Assembly: GCA_050952225.1 (NCBI GenBank)
Contig: JBMNKL010000003.1
Span: 372,001 to 436,000 of the forward strand
Length of the DNA stretch: 64,000 bases
Direction of reading: 5' to 3'
From: JBMNKL01 sp050952225
Lineage (GTDB): Bacteria; Bacillota; Clostridia; Acetivibrionales; DTU013
The notes beneath the pieces are model-generated. The model saw only the letters and a program-made list of their open reading frames with translations, ran no database searches and was not told where the DNA came from. The position numbers and the translations under genes are program-made. Below are positions 45,400 to 54,425 of this stretch, piece after piece; within the stretch, counting starts at the first letter, position 1, and every line of letters begins with the position of its first letter.

Positions 45400-46173
45400 T
45401 TGAACGTATTGTTCATAGGCGATATAGTAGGGAATCCCGGACGTAAAGCCGTAAAGGAATGTATAAATGAAATACAAAAAGAAATGCCTTTTGATTATTG
45501 TATTGCAAACGGCGAAAATGCCGCAGGAGGCACAGGAATTACATGCATGGTTGCCAAGGAGTTGTATAGCTTCGGTATTAGTGCCTTAACCATGGGAAAC
45601 CATACCTGGGCGAAGAAGGAAATATACAGCTTTATTAACGATGACGAGAAAATTATTCGCCCGGCAAATTATCCACAAGAATTGCCTGGAAAAGGTTCAA
45701 CAATTATAAACGGCAAGCTGGGAATAATAAACCTGGTCGGAAGAGTGTATATGGACCCGGCAGATTGTCCATTCAGGGCGCTCGACAGAGAATTGGAGCA
45801 TCTTAAGAAGAATGTCAGGGTAATAATTGTTGATATGCATGCAGAGGCTACATCCGAAAAATGCGCATTGGCCTGGTTTGCCGATGGAAGGGTAAGTTGC
45901 GTGCTTGGAACGCATACGCATGTTCAAACGGCAGATGAAAGGATACTGCCATGCGGAACTGCTTTTATCACTGATGTAGGTATGACCGGTCCTTGTGAAG
46001 GTGTCATCGGCGTTGATAAGGACATTGTGATTGAAAAATTCCGCTACCAGGTGCCCGTACGTTTTGAAGTGGCCAAAGGACCTGTCCAGTTTAACGCCGT
46101 ACACCTCGAGATTGACGACAATACAGGTAAATCTCTTGCCATAAGGCGTATAAACAAGGTAATATACAGGTAA
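45400..46173 (+). CDS. ymdB: YmdB-type metallophosphoesterase (2',3'-cyclic-nucleotide phosphodiesterase)
   Basis: TIGR00282 family. LNVLFIGDIVGNPGRKAV, CIANGENAAGGTGIT, TMGNHTWAKKEI, VDMHAEATSEKCALAWFADG, VLGTHTHVQTADERILP hold the dinuclear metal ligands. In Bacillus YmdB affects sporulation-versus-biofilm decisions and interacts with RNase Y; here it follows rny. TTG 45400 is chosen because GGAGG lies 8 bases upstream and relatives begin MN(I/V)LFIGDIVG; an ATG at 45385 would overlap the RBS. 258 residues. Confidence 0.93.
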   Translation: MNVLFIGDIVGNPGRKAVKECINEIQKEMPFDYCIANGENAAGGTGITCMVAKELYSFGISALTMGNHTWAKKEIYSFINDDEKIIRPANYPQELPGKGSTIINGKLGIINLVGRVYMDPADCPFRALDRELEHLKKNVRVIIVDMHAEATSEKCALAWFADGRVSCVLGTHTHVQTADERILPCGTAFITDVGMTGPCEGVIGVDKDIVIEKFRYQVPVRFEVAKGPVQFNAVHLEIDDNTGKSLAIRRINKVIYR

Positions 46174-46231
46174 AGGAAGCATGCGAAATATCTGCCGCAT
46201 GTAACCATTTTACAAAATATTAACTAAATAA

Positions 46232-46258
46232 AGAGGAATATGAATATTAATGTAGAAT
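46232..46258 (+). promoter_or_regulatory. Sigma-H promoter of spoVS
   Basis: AGAGGAATA (46232-46240), an 11-base spacer, and GTAGAAT (46252-46258) match the Bacillus sigma-H consensus RnAGGAwWW-N11/12-RnnGAAT at every defined position. The spoVS ATG lies 46 bases downstream. spoVS is sigma-H-controlled in B. subtilis. Confidence 0.8.
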
Positions 46259-46304
46259 ATTATTAATTTGTATATTATTGCATGCATTTAGGGGGTAATT
46301 ATTT

Positions 46305-46568
46305 ATGGATGTTTTAAAAGTCTCAGCAAAGTCTAACCCAAATTCCATAGCAGGCGCTCTTGCAGGTGTCATAAGAGAAAGAGGGATGGCTGAAATGCAA
46401 GCGATTGGAGCCGGCGCATTGAATCAGGCAGTAAAGGCAATAGCTATAGCCCGAGGATTTGTTGCGCCTTCAGGTATCGAATTGATTTGCATTCCGGCGT
46501 TCACCGACATCGTAATTGACGGGGAGGAAAGAACCGCAATAAAACTTATTGTTGAACCCAGGAAGTGA
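46305..46568 (+). CDS. spoVS: Stage V sporulation protein S
   Basis: 87 residues of the highly conserved Alba-like SpoVS family: MDVLKVSAKSNPNSIAGALA, GVIRERGMAEMQAIGAGALN, ICIPAFTDIVIDGEERTAI. RBS TTAGGGGG precedes ATG 46305. A perfect hairpin terminator follows. It supports an endospore-forming host. Confidence 0.97.
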   Translation: MDVLKVSAKSNPNSIAGALAGVIRERGMAEMQAIGAGALNQAVKAIAIARGFVAPSGIELICIPAFTDIVIDGEERTAIKLIVEPRK

Positions 46569-46622
46569 CCTGGTGCAAGCATGCCGTATAATTATGCCTT
46601 ATATTTAATCAAGGCGAAAAAT

Positions 46623-46659
46623 ATATCCCCCGCCCAAATGGGCGGGGGATATAATTTTT
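46623..46659 (+). terminator. Terminator after spoVS
   Basis: ATATCCCCCGCCC (46623-46635) and GGGCGGGGGATAT (46640-46652) pair over 13 bases around AAAT, followed by AATTTTT. The remaining 46660-46867 spacer shows no gene. Confidence 0.9.
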
Positions 46660-46867
46660 GCAGGGCTTAACGCGGAACACCCTTCAACCATTCCTGCAAA
46701 AAATTTTTCAAACCACCCTATCCGCACAATTCATCCGCGTTATGCCCTGCAGGCGTTTTAAAAAGCTTTTCAAAAACATGGAAATGTGTCTTATTGAGAA
46801 TGGTGTGGGGTTATGGTAATATGAATTAGTAAATTGCTTACACCGGCTTTTATAAAAACGGGGGAAC

Positions 46868-47716
46868 TTGGAATTGAAATCAGCTGAAAAAATAGGCAAC
46901 GGTTCTACCCTTGTAACCGTTGATGGGATTAAGCGAGTTGAATTTGATTGCCTTGACGAATACCGGGATATCCTTGTCCATTGCATGAGTACGAGGCTCG
47001 GCGGAGTCAGCAGCGGCGAATGCGCCGCTTTGAACCTGGGATTTGCACGTAATGACAGCATAGAAAATGTTTATGAAAATTTCAGGCTGTTTTGCAAATC
47101 AGCCGGTATTGATATTAACAGCCTTGTCTGTACGAGACAGGTTCACGGGACCAGGGTATGTATTGTAGGGGAAGGCGACAGGGGAAAAGGATTTCCAGGC
47201 AATTCAGACGTACTGGATGGTGTTGACGGACTTGTTACCACAACGCCCGGTGTCACAATGGTTACCTTCCATGCCGACTGTGCTCCGGTTTTTCTTTTCG
47301 AGCCCGGTATAAAGGCAGCATCGCTGGTGCATTCCGGGTGGAGGGGCACGCTGGGTAACATCGTGTCCGAAGCAATATCGATTATGAAAAATATACCGGG
47401 GTTTAATGCCAATAGGGTAATGGCGGTTATCGGACCGTCTATCGGGTGTTGCTGTTTTGAAGTTGATGATGAAGTGTACTCGCTCTTCTTTAAAAAGTTT
47501 AAAAATAACGCTTTTTATAAGCCAACACCGGGAGGAAAATGGAAGATAGATTTAAAGGGAATAATAGAACATGAACTCCGACTGAAAGGGATTCCACCTG
47601 AAAATATACATAATAGCGGAATTTGCACAAAATGCCGTAAGGATTTGTTTTTTTCCCACAGGGGAGACGAAGGGAAAACTGGCAGTCTTGCGGCATTTAT
47701 GCAGATAAGGCTTTAA
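46868..47716 (+). CDS. pgeF: Peptidoglycan editing factor PgeF (laccase-domain protein)
   Basis: 282 residues, COG1496 (YfiH/YlmD). VHCMSTRLGGVSSGECAALN, CTRQVHGTRV, TFHADCAPVFLFEP and ASLVHSGWRGTLGNIVSEA contain the conserved His and Cys metal ligands; IGPSIGCCCFEVDDEV is the second signature. These proteins edit wrongly incorporated residues in peptidoglycan precursors or act on phenolics and purine nucleosides. TTG 46868 or TTG 46874 are possible, with GGGGGA upstream. Confidence 0.92.
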   Translation: MELKSAEKIGNGSTLVTVDGIKRVEFDCLDEYRDILVHCMSTRLGGVSSGECAALNLGFARNDSIENVYENFRLFCKSAGIDINSLVCTRQVHGTRVCIVGEGDRGKGFPGNSDVLDGVDGLVTTTPGVTMVTFHADCAPVFLFEPGIKAASLVHSGWRGTLGNIVSEAISIMKNIPGFNANRVMAVIGPSIGCCCFEVDDEVYSLFFKKFKNNAFYKPTPGGKWKIDLKGIIEHELRLKGIPPENIHNSGICTKCRKDLFFSHRGDEGKTGSLAAFMQIRL

Positions 47717-47726
47717 GGAGATCAGA

Positions 47727-49475
47727 ATGAGAGTTATCAAAGTATTGGCGATAACGCTAATTTGCTGCATCTTTTCAGTAGCTTGCCAAGCGGAGCCGTA
47801 TCCGAAAACCATGCGCGGAAATGATGCGGGATCCGAAACCGAATTATATGAAGAAGATTATGATATTATGGATAAAGGGCCTGTACACGGAGGGACGCTG
47901 AATCTTTTTTCCACTCCGCCTGACAGCTTGAACCCGATACTTACGAAAAACAAGTATGTAACGAATGTGCTTGGCTTCATATATGAAAGCATGACACGTC
48001 TTGACAAAAATCAACGGGCAGTGCCGGTTCTCTCGGACAATTGGTCTGTATCTCCCGACGGGTTAATCTGGGATTTCCATATAAGGGACGGAATCAAGTG
48101 GCAGGACGGAGAACCATTTACGGCATATGACGTTGAGTTTACGGTTAAAACCATTATGAACCCAAAGGTGGAAACCGTCTACAAACCATTGGTTTACAAT
48201 ATTTCCACGTGTACGGCAATTGATTCGTCAAATATCAGGTTTGCACTGAAAAAACCTAATTCGTTCACACCCGAGACAATGACGTTCCCCATAATACCAA
48301 GGCACCATTTTATTCAGGAGGACATATTGTCTTTATCCAAGGATTTTAAGCCGGTAGGAACCGGTCCGTACAGTTTTGATTCATATTCCGTTAACAAGGA
48401 GATTTTATTAAGTCTCAACAACGATTGGTGGCAATTGAAAACCAGCGGCGATGAGACGTCAGATGGTATGTATATCGAGACAATAAAAGTGAATATATTC
48501 AAAAGGCCTGATGATGCCACCGGACTGTTTCAAACAGGCGAATTAGACGCAGCAAGCGTTGAAGCCGATGATTTGTCCATGTATATGGGCAGGGCCGACA
48601 CAATCATCAAGAGATACACGTCGAGGGACTTTGAGTTTCTCGCTTTTAATCTTAAAAACCGTGTATTTGCCGACCAATACGTGAGAAAGGCAATTAATAT
48701 GGCAATTGACAGGAACAAACTAATCGCTGAAGTACTGCCCGGCGAAGCTGAGGCAGCCGAGTTGCCCATATTACCGGATAGTTGGATACTTGAAACACCT
48801 GATAATGATGATGCAGGACAAATGGGACATGCGGACTATGTTAACCCGAAAGACGATGTCTTTACGGAAGACGCGAAAACACCGGGAGACATGCTCTTGA
48901 TGGGAGGATGGAAAGAAAGCGCACAAGGGTATTACAAGGTATTAGACGGCGCGAGAAGATATCTGAAAGCAGAGCTGCTGGTCAACTCAAATAACAGTCT
49001 GAGAGTACGCGCAGCGGCAAATATATGCGAACAGTTGAAAAACGCTGGAATCCAGATTGAATTGAAGTCTGTGGAATGGAACGAACTAATGAACAGGCTG
49101 GCTTCATCAAAATTTGACATCGCATTTATAGGATGCAGAATACCGCAGATACCCGACATATCATACCTTTATTCGGACGGTTACCTTCCGGCGCCCCTGG
49201 CAGGCGCGAATGGAACGGCATACAACGTGTCGGGTTATCACAACCCACAGGTAGATGCGGACATAGATGCGTTATTCAAGGAACATGACATCGAACGCAA
49301 AAAATATATATTCGGGGAACTAAAGAAAAAAGTACTAAACGACCTGCCTTATATAGGGCTCTATTTCCTGAGGGATGCGATGGTCTACGGCAAAAATTTA
49401 AGAGGTCCGCTGGACCCCGATACATGGAACAGGTACAACAACATGGCTTATTGGTACAAAGCCGGAATATACTAG
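47727..49475 (+). CDS. Oligopeptide-type ABC transporter substrate-binding lipoprotein
   Basis: 582 residues, SBP_bac_5 family. N-terminal signal VIKVLAITLICCIFSVAC with a lipobox (SVAC, Cys about 20). Binding-domain motifs: LNLFSTPPDSLNPI, VPVLSDNWSVSPDGLIWDFH, WQDGEPFTAYDVEFTVKTIM, PVGTGPYSFDSY, and DQYVRKAINMAIDRNKLI. No permease or ATPase genes are adjacent: lspA, which encodes the lipoprotein signal peptidase, comes next. AGGAG precedes ATG 47727, 10 bases after pgeF. Ligand unknown. Confidence 0.9.
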   Translation: MRVIKVLAITLICCIFSVACQAEPYPKTMRGNDAGSETELYEEDYDIMDKGPVHGGTLNLFSTPPDSLNPILTKNKYVTNVLGFIYESMTRLDKNQRAVPVLSDNWSVSPDGLIWDFHIRDGIKWQDGEPFTAYDVEFTVKTIMNPKVETVYKPLVYNISTCTAIDSSNIRFALKKPNSFTPETMTFPIIPRHHFIQEDILSLSKDFKPVGTGPYSFDSYSVNKEILLSLNNDWWQLKTSGDETSDGMYIETIKVNIFKRPDDATGLFQTGELDAASVEADDLSMYMGRADTIIKRYTSRDFEFLAFNLKNRVFADQYVRKAINMAIDRNKLIAEVLPGEAEAAELPILPDSWILETPDNDDAGQMGHADYVNPKDDVFTEDAKTPGDMLLMGGWKESAQGYYKVLDGARRYLKAELLVNSNNSLRVRAAANICEQLKNAGIQIELKSVEWNELMNRLASSKFDIAFIGCRIPQIPDISYLYSDGYLPAPLAGANGTAYNVSGYHNPQVDADIDALFKEHDIERKKYIFGELKKKVLNDLPYIGLYFLRDAMVYGKNLRGPLDPDTWNRYNNMAYWYKAGIY

Positions 49476-49611
49476 CAGGCAAAAGATACGCATTTTTGAA
49501 ATGGGCTGATTGCCGTATGGCTTGACTGTTGCAAGATAAGGAAATGGGTAAACCTGCGGCCGGGGTTATAACAGGCTTGAATTGCATTAGCCTTCAGAAG
49601 GAGAGGAAATA

Positions 49612-50100
49612 ATGAGTTGGATAATTATTTCATTGCTTGTAGCAATAATTGACCAGGTAACAAAACATATAATATTACAAAACATGGAATTGGGTGATAA
49701 AATACCTGTCATCGATGGGTTCTTTTACATTACGCTCCATAAAAACACGGGCGCCGCATGGGGAATTCTTCAAAACGCACGGTATTTTTTCCTGGTACTG
49801 ATACCTATAGTCGTGGCATTCATTGTTTATTACATGCTAAAGAACAAAAACCGTGCGCTTAGGTTTTCATTATCACTTATATTGGGCGGAGCAGTCGGAA
49901 ACTATATTGACAGGATCGTGTGGGGAGAAGTAACCGACTTCCTGCTGTTTTATATCGGTTCATATGAATTCCCGATTTTCAACGCCGCCGATATTGCCAT
50001 AACATGCGGCACGGTATTGCTCGCGATATATATATTGTTTATCTATAAAAAACCAACGGGGAAAAAACAGGATGAAGCGGAATATGAGCAGCAAAAATAG
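49612..50100 (+). CDS. lspA: Lipoprotein signal peptidase (SPase II)
   Basis: 162 residues with four membrane helices. Catalytic aspartates are in GGAVGNYIDRIVWGEVTDF and IFNAADIAITCG; KNTGAAWGIL is the third conserved block. AGAAGGAGAGG precedes ATG 49612. It overlaps the RluD gene by 29 bases, the common lspA-rluD pairing. Processes lipoproteins such as the preceding binding protein. Confidence 0.96.
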   Translation: MSWIIISLLVAIIDQVTKHIILQNMELGDKIPVIDGFFYITLHKNTGAAWGILQNARYFFLVLIPIVVAFIVYYMLKNKNRALRFSLSLILGGAVGNYIDRIVWGEVTDFLLFYIGSYEFPIFNAADIAITCGTVLLAIYILFIYKKPTGKKQDEAEYEQQK

Positions 50101-51010
50101 CGAATATTTCAGCATAAGCGCAGAAGACGCCGGGAAACGTCTTGACGTATGGCTTACAGGTAAACTCGGAAGGTTTTCGCGATCATACGTGGAGAAGCTT
50201 ATTGCCGACGGCAAGGTAAAAGTCGGCGGAAAAAACGTAAAAACTGGATACAGGCTTAAAGCCGGGGACGCTATTGAAACTGCCATACCGGAACCTGTTG
50301 TTTTGGAAGCCAGGGCTGAGGAAATCCCTCTTGAAATACTTTACGAGGATGACGATATCATTGTTGTAAATAAGCCAAGGGGCATGGTTGTCCATCCCGG
50401 CCCGGGGAATTATTCAGAAACACTGGTAAATGCGCTGTTAAACCATTGCGGGGATTCCCTGTCAGATATAAACGGTATCATAAGGCCTGGTATCGTGCAC
50501 CGTATAGACAAGTATACTTCGGGCGTGCTGGTTGCTGCAAAGAACAACAGGGCACACAGGATCCTTTCCGAAAAGCTAAAGGAGCATGATATAAAGAGGG
50601 TTTATGTAGCAGCTGTCAACGGCATAATAGTTGAAAACGAGGGCAAGATAGATGCACCGATCGGAAGGCATCCGGTAAACAGGAAAAAAATGTCGGTCAA
50701 TATAAAGAACGGACGAAAAGCCATTACACATTTTCGCGTGCTTGAGCGCTTTAAATCCGCGACTTTATTGGAACTTACACTTGAAACCGGCAGGACGCAC
50801 CAGATAAGGGTCCACCTTTCGTACATCGGCTATCCGGTGATTGGCGATACGGTCTATGGGAAAAAAGCAAAAAATTACAGCTTCGAAGGGCAGGCGCTAC
50901 ATGCACGGCTCCTGGGTTTTGCCCATCCGTCCAACGGAAAATATATGGAATTTGTGGCCGAGCCACCGGAAGAATTTATAGAACTGGTTGAAAAGCTACG
51001 TGCTGAATAG
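50072..51010 (+). CDS. RluD-type 23S rRNA pseudouridine synthase
   Basis: 312 residues. N-terminal S4 domain (GKRLDVWLTGKLGRFSRSYV, LIADGKVKVGGKNVKTGYRL) and RluA-family catalytic domain: DDIIVVNKPRGMVVHPGPG, GIVHRIDKYTSGVLVAAKN with the catalytic Asp, TLLELTLETGRTHQIRVHLS. ATG 50072, or ATG 50084, within the lspA 3' end. Confidence 0.93.
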   Translation: MKRNMSSKNSEYFSISAEDAGKRLDVWLTGKLGRFSRSYVEKLIADGKVKVGGKNVKTGYRLKAGDAIETAIPEPVVLEARAEEIPLEILYEDDDIIVVNKPRGMVVHPGPGNYSETLVNALLNHCGDSLSDINGIIRPGIVHRIDKYTSGVLVAAKNNRAHRILSEKLKEHDIKRVYVAAVNGIIVENEGKIDAPIGRHPVNRKKMSVNIKNGRKAITHFRVLERFKSATLLELTLETGRTHQIRVHLSYIGYPVIGDTVYGKKAKNYSFEGQALHARLLGFAHPSNGKYMEFVAEPPEEFIELVEKLRAE

Positions 51011-51029
51011 CCGGAAAATTTCCTGCAAG

Positions 51030-51117
51030 GATGGGTGATGATTTTGCAAACCTGGCATCTGGTACCGTCCCTCTGGTACCTCTGGCGCTAAACAGCGCTA
51101 TGTCCACCCATCGTTTT
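51030..51117 (+). ncRNA. Compact three-stem RNA candidate after the pseudouridine synthase gene
   Basis: GATGGGTG (51030-51037) pairs with CACCCATC (51105-51112), closing a region that holds two more hairpins: GGTACC at 51061-51066 with GGTACC at 51075-51080, and GCGCT (51085-51089) with AGCGC (51094-51098). CGTTTT follows the closing stem. CTGGTACC occurs twice as a direct repeat (51059, 51073). It may be an elaborate terminator or a small structured RNA. I do not recognise it as a known class. Confidence 0.4.
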
Positions 51118-51147
51118 GACAAACTTTCAAAATCGGAAAAAAAACTG

Positions 51148-51176
51148 TAGACAATGAAAAAACGATATGATATTAT
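51148..51176 (+). promoter_or_regulatory. Promoter of the pyr operon
   Basis: TAGACA (51148-51153) and TATTAT (51171-51176) with a 17-base spacer, about 30 bases before the PyrR-binding loop. Confidence 0.55.
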
Positions 51177-51202
51177 TAATTGAGCTTGGAATATATACCT
51201 TT

Positions 51203-51301
51203 TAATTTAGTCCCGTGAGGCTGGAAGGGTAGAAAAAATAGCGTATGTTACATGGTATACCTATGTGAGAATGCTTCCTGCCAACGGTAGGAAGCTTTTT
51301 T
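51203..51301 (+). promoter_or_regulatory. PyrR-dependent attenuator leader
   Basis: TAATTTAGTCCCGTGAGGCT begins near 51203 and is followed by GGAAGGGT: it contains the PyrR-binding loop consensus ARUCCNGNGAGGYU. Downstream, GCTTCCTGCC...GGTAGGAAGC (51273-51295) forms a terminator stem followed by six T. UMP-bound PyrR on the loop would favour this terminator and reduce pyr expression. Coding begins 99 bases later with pyrR itself. Confidence 0.9.
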
Positions 51302-51399
51302 GATAATAAGCGGCAGGCATTCGGCTTTGAAACTATGGGCCGAGAAGGTAGATAACGGTAAATGACTTGCCTGTGAAAGGCTAAAAGGAGGCGGAGCAA

Positions 51400-51954
51400 A
51401 TGATCGATAAGGCGGAAATAATGGATGAAAGAGGAATAATGCGGGCAGTGACAAGGATTGCACATGAGATTATTGAAAAAAACAAAGGGGTAGAAGATGT
51501 TTACCTTATCGGTATCCAGAGGAGGGGTGTTCCGCTTGCCAAGCTCATTGCCTCGAGAATAAAAGATGTTGAAGGCAAGGAAGTTAAGGTCGGTATACTG
51601 GACATAACCTTTTACAGGGATGATTTGAGCATGCTGGACGAACACCCGGTCGTAAACGGCACGGAAATCAACTTCCAGGTTACAGACAAAATAATAGTGC
51701 TGGTTGATGACGTGATATATACCGGGCGTACCGCGCGGGCAGCAATCGACGCTATAATGGATATTGGAAGGCCGAGGAAGATACAGCTTGCCATACTTGT
51801 AGACAGGGGACACAGGGAACTGCCCATTCGTCCTGACTACGTCGGCAAGAACGTTCCGACATCAAAGTCTGAAATGATAAATGTCAAGCTAAAGGACTTT
51901 GACGGTGTAAACGTCGTGACAATAAGCGACATTGGACCGGGAATGAAGCGCTGA
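51400..51954 (+). CDS. pyrR: Bifunctional pyr operon regulator / uracil phosphoribosyltransferase PyrR
   Basis: 184 residues. ALIGIQRRGVPLA-like block (DVYLIGIQRRGVPLAKLIAS), GILDITFYRDDLSM, and the PRPP-binding loop IIVLVDDVIYTGRTARAAID; RGHRELPIRPDYVGKNVPTS is typical of PyrR. ATG 51400 after AAAAGGAGGCGG. It binds its own leader to attenuate the operon. A terminator stem follows at once. Confidence 0.96.
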   Translation: MIDKAEIMDERGIMRAVTRIAHEIIEKNKGVEDVYLIGIQRRGVPLAKLIASRIKDVEGKEVKVGILDITFYRDDLSMLDEHPVVNGTEINFQVTDKIIVLVDDVIYTGRTARAAIDAIMDIGRPRKIQLAILVDRGHRELPIRPDYVGKNVPTSKSEMINVKLKDFDGVNVVTISDIGPGMKR

Positions 51955-51981
51955 GTAAGGATTTTTCCTTACTCTTTTTTT
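51955..51981 (+). terminator. Terminator between pyrR and pyrB
   Basis: GTAAGGA (51955-51961) and TCCTTAC (51966-51972) pair around TTTT, followed by TCTTTTTTT. It starts on the base after the pyrR stop. Confidence 0.8.
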
Positions 51982-51999
51982 AAGCAATGAACTTTATGG

Positions 52000-52040
52000 C
52001 CGGCACATTGCCCGGGTAAAGCATTTAGGGCAATCGCCGG
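52000..52040 (+). other. Hairpin in the pyrR-pyrB spacer
   Basis: CCGGC-AC-ATTGCCC (52000-52013) and GGGCAAT-C-GCCGG (52028-52040) form a 12-bp interrupted stem with a 14-base loop. No PyrR-loop consensus is seen inside, and no T run follows directly. AT-rich sequence with a possible -10 (TATAAT near 52063) precedes pyrB, so pyrB could have its own promoter. Confidence 0.5.
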
Positions 52041-52104
52041 AGAAATCATGGGAAATGCAATTATTATAATATAAAATTCTAACTAAGTTTGGGTGAATAA
52101 ATTT

Positions 52105-53044
52105 ATGATTTTAAAATCAAAAGATCTGCTTGGACTCAAAGATATTTCCGCGGGTGAAATAGAGCATATCCTTGACACAGCTAAGACCCTTAAGCACGTA
52201 ATAACTTCAAATATCAAGAAAACACCGCACCTGCAGGGCAAATCCATAGTAACCCTTTTTTACGAAAACAGTACCAGGACAAGGCTGTCATTCGAACTTG
52301 CTTCAAAGTACATGAACGCAAGCGCGGCAAACATTTCCGCGTCAGTCAGCAGCGTGGCCAAGGGAGAATCTTTGATAGACACGGGCAGGACTATTGACAG
52401 GATGGGAACGGACGTTATCGTCATAAGGCATCCCCAGTCCGGGGCGCCCCATTTGCTGGCAAAGAACGTAAAAGCATCCGTTATCAATGCCGGCGACGGC
52501 ATGAACGAGCATCCGACACAGGCGCTGCTTGACATGTTTACGATGAGAGAAAAGAAAGGCTCGCTCAGGGGTTTGAAAGTGGCAATACTGGGCGATATTT
52601 ACCACAGCCGCGTTGCAAGAAGCAATATTTGGGGGCTTGCTAAAAATGGGTGCCGAAGTATCGCTTGCCGGTCCAATGACAATGATGCCTCCCGGCATTG
52701 AATTAACGGGAGCAAAGGTATGCAGCTGCCCGGATGAGGCTTTGAATGGCGCCGATGTGGTAATGCTGCTGAGATTGCAGCTCGAACGGCAGAAGAAGTC
52801 GTTGTTTCCAAGTGTGAGGGAATATTCGAGGTTTTTCGGGCTTGACGAGCAGAAGCTTCAGCTGGCAAAAAAAGACGCTCTGATTATGCACCCGGGCCCG
52901 ATAAACAGGGGAGTGGAACTGACCAGTCCGATAGCCGGCCATGACAACTCGGTCATAGAAGAACAGGTAACGAACGGTGTAGCTGTAAGGATGGCGTTGT
53001 TATACTTGTTAACCAGGAGGGGAACAGATGAAGCTCTTAATTAA
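52105..53044 (+). CDS. pyrB: Aspartate carbamoyltransferase catalytic chain, frameshifted
   Basis: First dedicated pyrimidine step: carbamoyl phosphate plus aspartate. Carbamoyl-phosphate motif FYENSTRTRLSFELASKY, RHPQSGAPHLLA, NAGDGMNEHPTQALLDMFTM, KVAILGDIYHSRVARSN, and LIMHPGPINRGVEL near the end. One inserted base near 52635 splits it between RSNIWGL and KMGAEVSLAGP. About 313 residues, normal. ATG 52105 preferred; an in-frame GTG lies at 52093. No pyrI is seen, as in Firmicutes. Overlaps pyrC by 17 bases. Confidence 0.94.
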
Positions 53045-54315
53045 AAACGGGCATGTAGTAGACGCAAAAACAGGAAGAAATGAAATATGCGATATATTGG
53101 CCGTGGACGGGAAAATCGCTGAAATATCCGCGCATATTAATGATGATGGCTGTGAAGTAATCGATGCAAGCGGTAAACATGTTTTGCCGGGACTTGTGGA
53201 TGCTCACTGCCATTTGCGGGACCCGGGCTATGAATACAAGGAAGATATAGTAAGCGGCGCAAAAAGCGCGGCAGCCGGAGGTTTTACTTCCATTGCATGT
53301 ATGCCGAACACCAGCCCGGCCGCCGATAATGAATCGGTAATAAAGTATATTATAAATAAGGCAAGGCAGGAAGCCTGCGTAAACGTCTACCCGATAGGCG
53401 CCATCACAAAAGGCCGGAAGGGCGAGGAGATCGCAGAAATCGGCGAATTGAAATTTGCGGGTGCCGTGGCGTTGTCGGATGACGGCAACCCGGTATTAAG
53501 TTCATCGCTGATGAAAAAAGCGCTTTTATATGCATCCATGTTTGATCTGACAATAATATCGCACTGTGAAGATACGGACCTGGCAGAAGAAGGCGTAATG
53601 AACGAAGGATACCTCTCAACCATCATGGGGCTTAAAGGGAATACCGTCGGCTGCCGAGGAAGCCATGGTTGCCAGGGATTTAATCTTGTCCGGGTATTTA
53701 GGCATTCCGGTTCATATCGCCCATGTAAGCACGGCGCTTTCGGTCGAGTTGATCAGAAATGCAAAGAAACGTGGAGTCAAGGTTACCTGCGAAACCTGCC
53801 CGCATTATTTTTCGCTCACCGAGGAAGCATGCGAAGGCTATAATACGAATGCAAAGGTCAATCCGCCGCTCAGGACGGCCAACGATGTAAAGGCGGTCAT
53901 TGACGGCATAGCGGATGATACTATTGATATAATTGCGACTGACCACGCCCCTCACCATGAGGATGAAAAAAACGTGGAATTCAGCCTTGCAGCAAACGGC
54001 ATGGTTGGGTTTGAGACAGCCCTGCCGCTTGCGGTTACAAAACTGTTTAAACCAGGAATCATAACCCTTTCAAAACTGGTTGAAAAAATGAGCCTGAATC
54101 CTGCGAAGCTGTTAAATATTGACAAGGGTTCGCTTGAAGTGGGCAAAGCCGCGGATATTACAATCATTGACACGCAGGAGGAATTCACTGTCAACGTGGA
54201 AAAATTCCGCTCAAAATCAAAAAATTCTCCTTTCGGCGGCATGAAGCTTACCGGTTCCGTCTGGGGCACAATTGTAAACGGCAGGCCGGTATTGCTTGAC
54301 AAGGTGCTGCTTTGA
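53028..54315 (+). CDS. pyrC: Dihydroorotase, frameshifted
   Basis: Zinc amidohydrolase cyclising carbamoyl aspartate. Metal motif LPGLVDAHCHLRDPGYEYKE, MPNTSPAADN, ISHCEDTDLA (His), HIAHVSTALSVELI (His), and IIATDHAPHHEDEK with the catalytic Asp. Type I (PyrC of Gram-positives), about 429 residues. A single indel near 53645 separates IMGLKG from EEAMVARDLILSGY. ATG 53028 after AGGAGGGG in the pyrB end. Confidence 0.94.
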
Positions 54316-54425
54316 AACATGCAGGAATTTGGGAGGATTGATGTAAAAAATAAGGCCGTGACAAAACAAGGCCGCGGCAAGCCAGGTGATTACGGCAAAG
54401 GAATAATACATAAAGGAGAAGCAAT

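Noticed and set aside
51203..51301. T-box or other riboswitch before pyrR
   Set aside because: The loop sequence matches the PyrR-binding consensus and the gene behind it is pyrR; no T-box motif is present.
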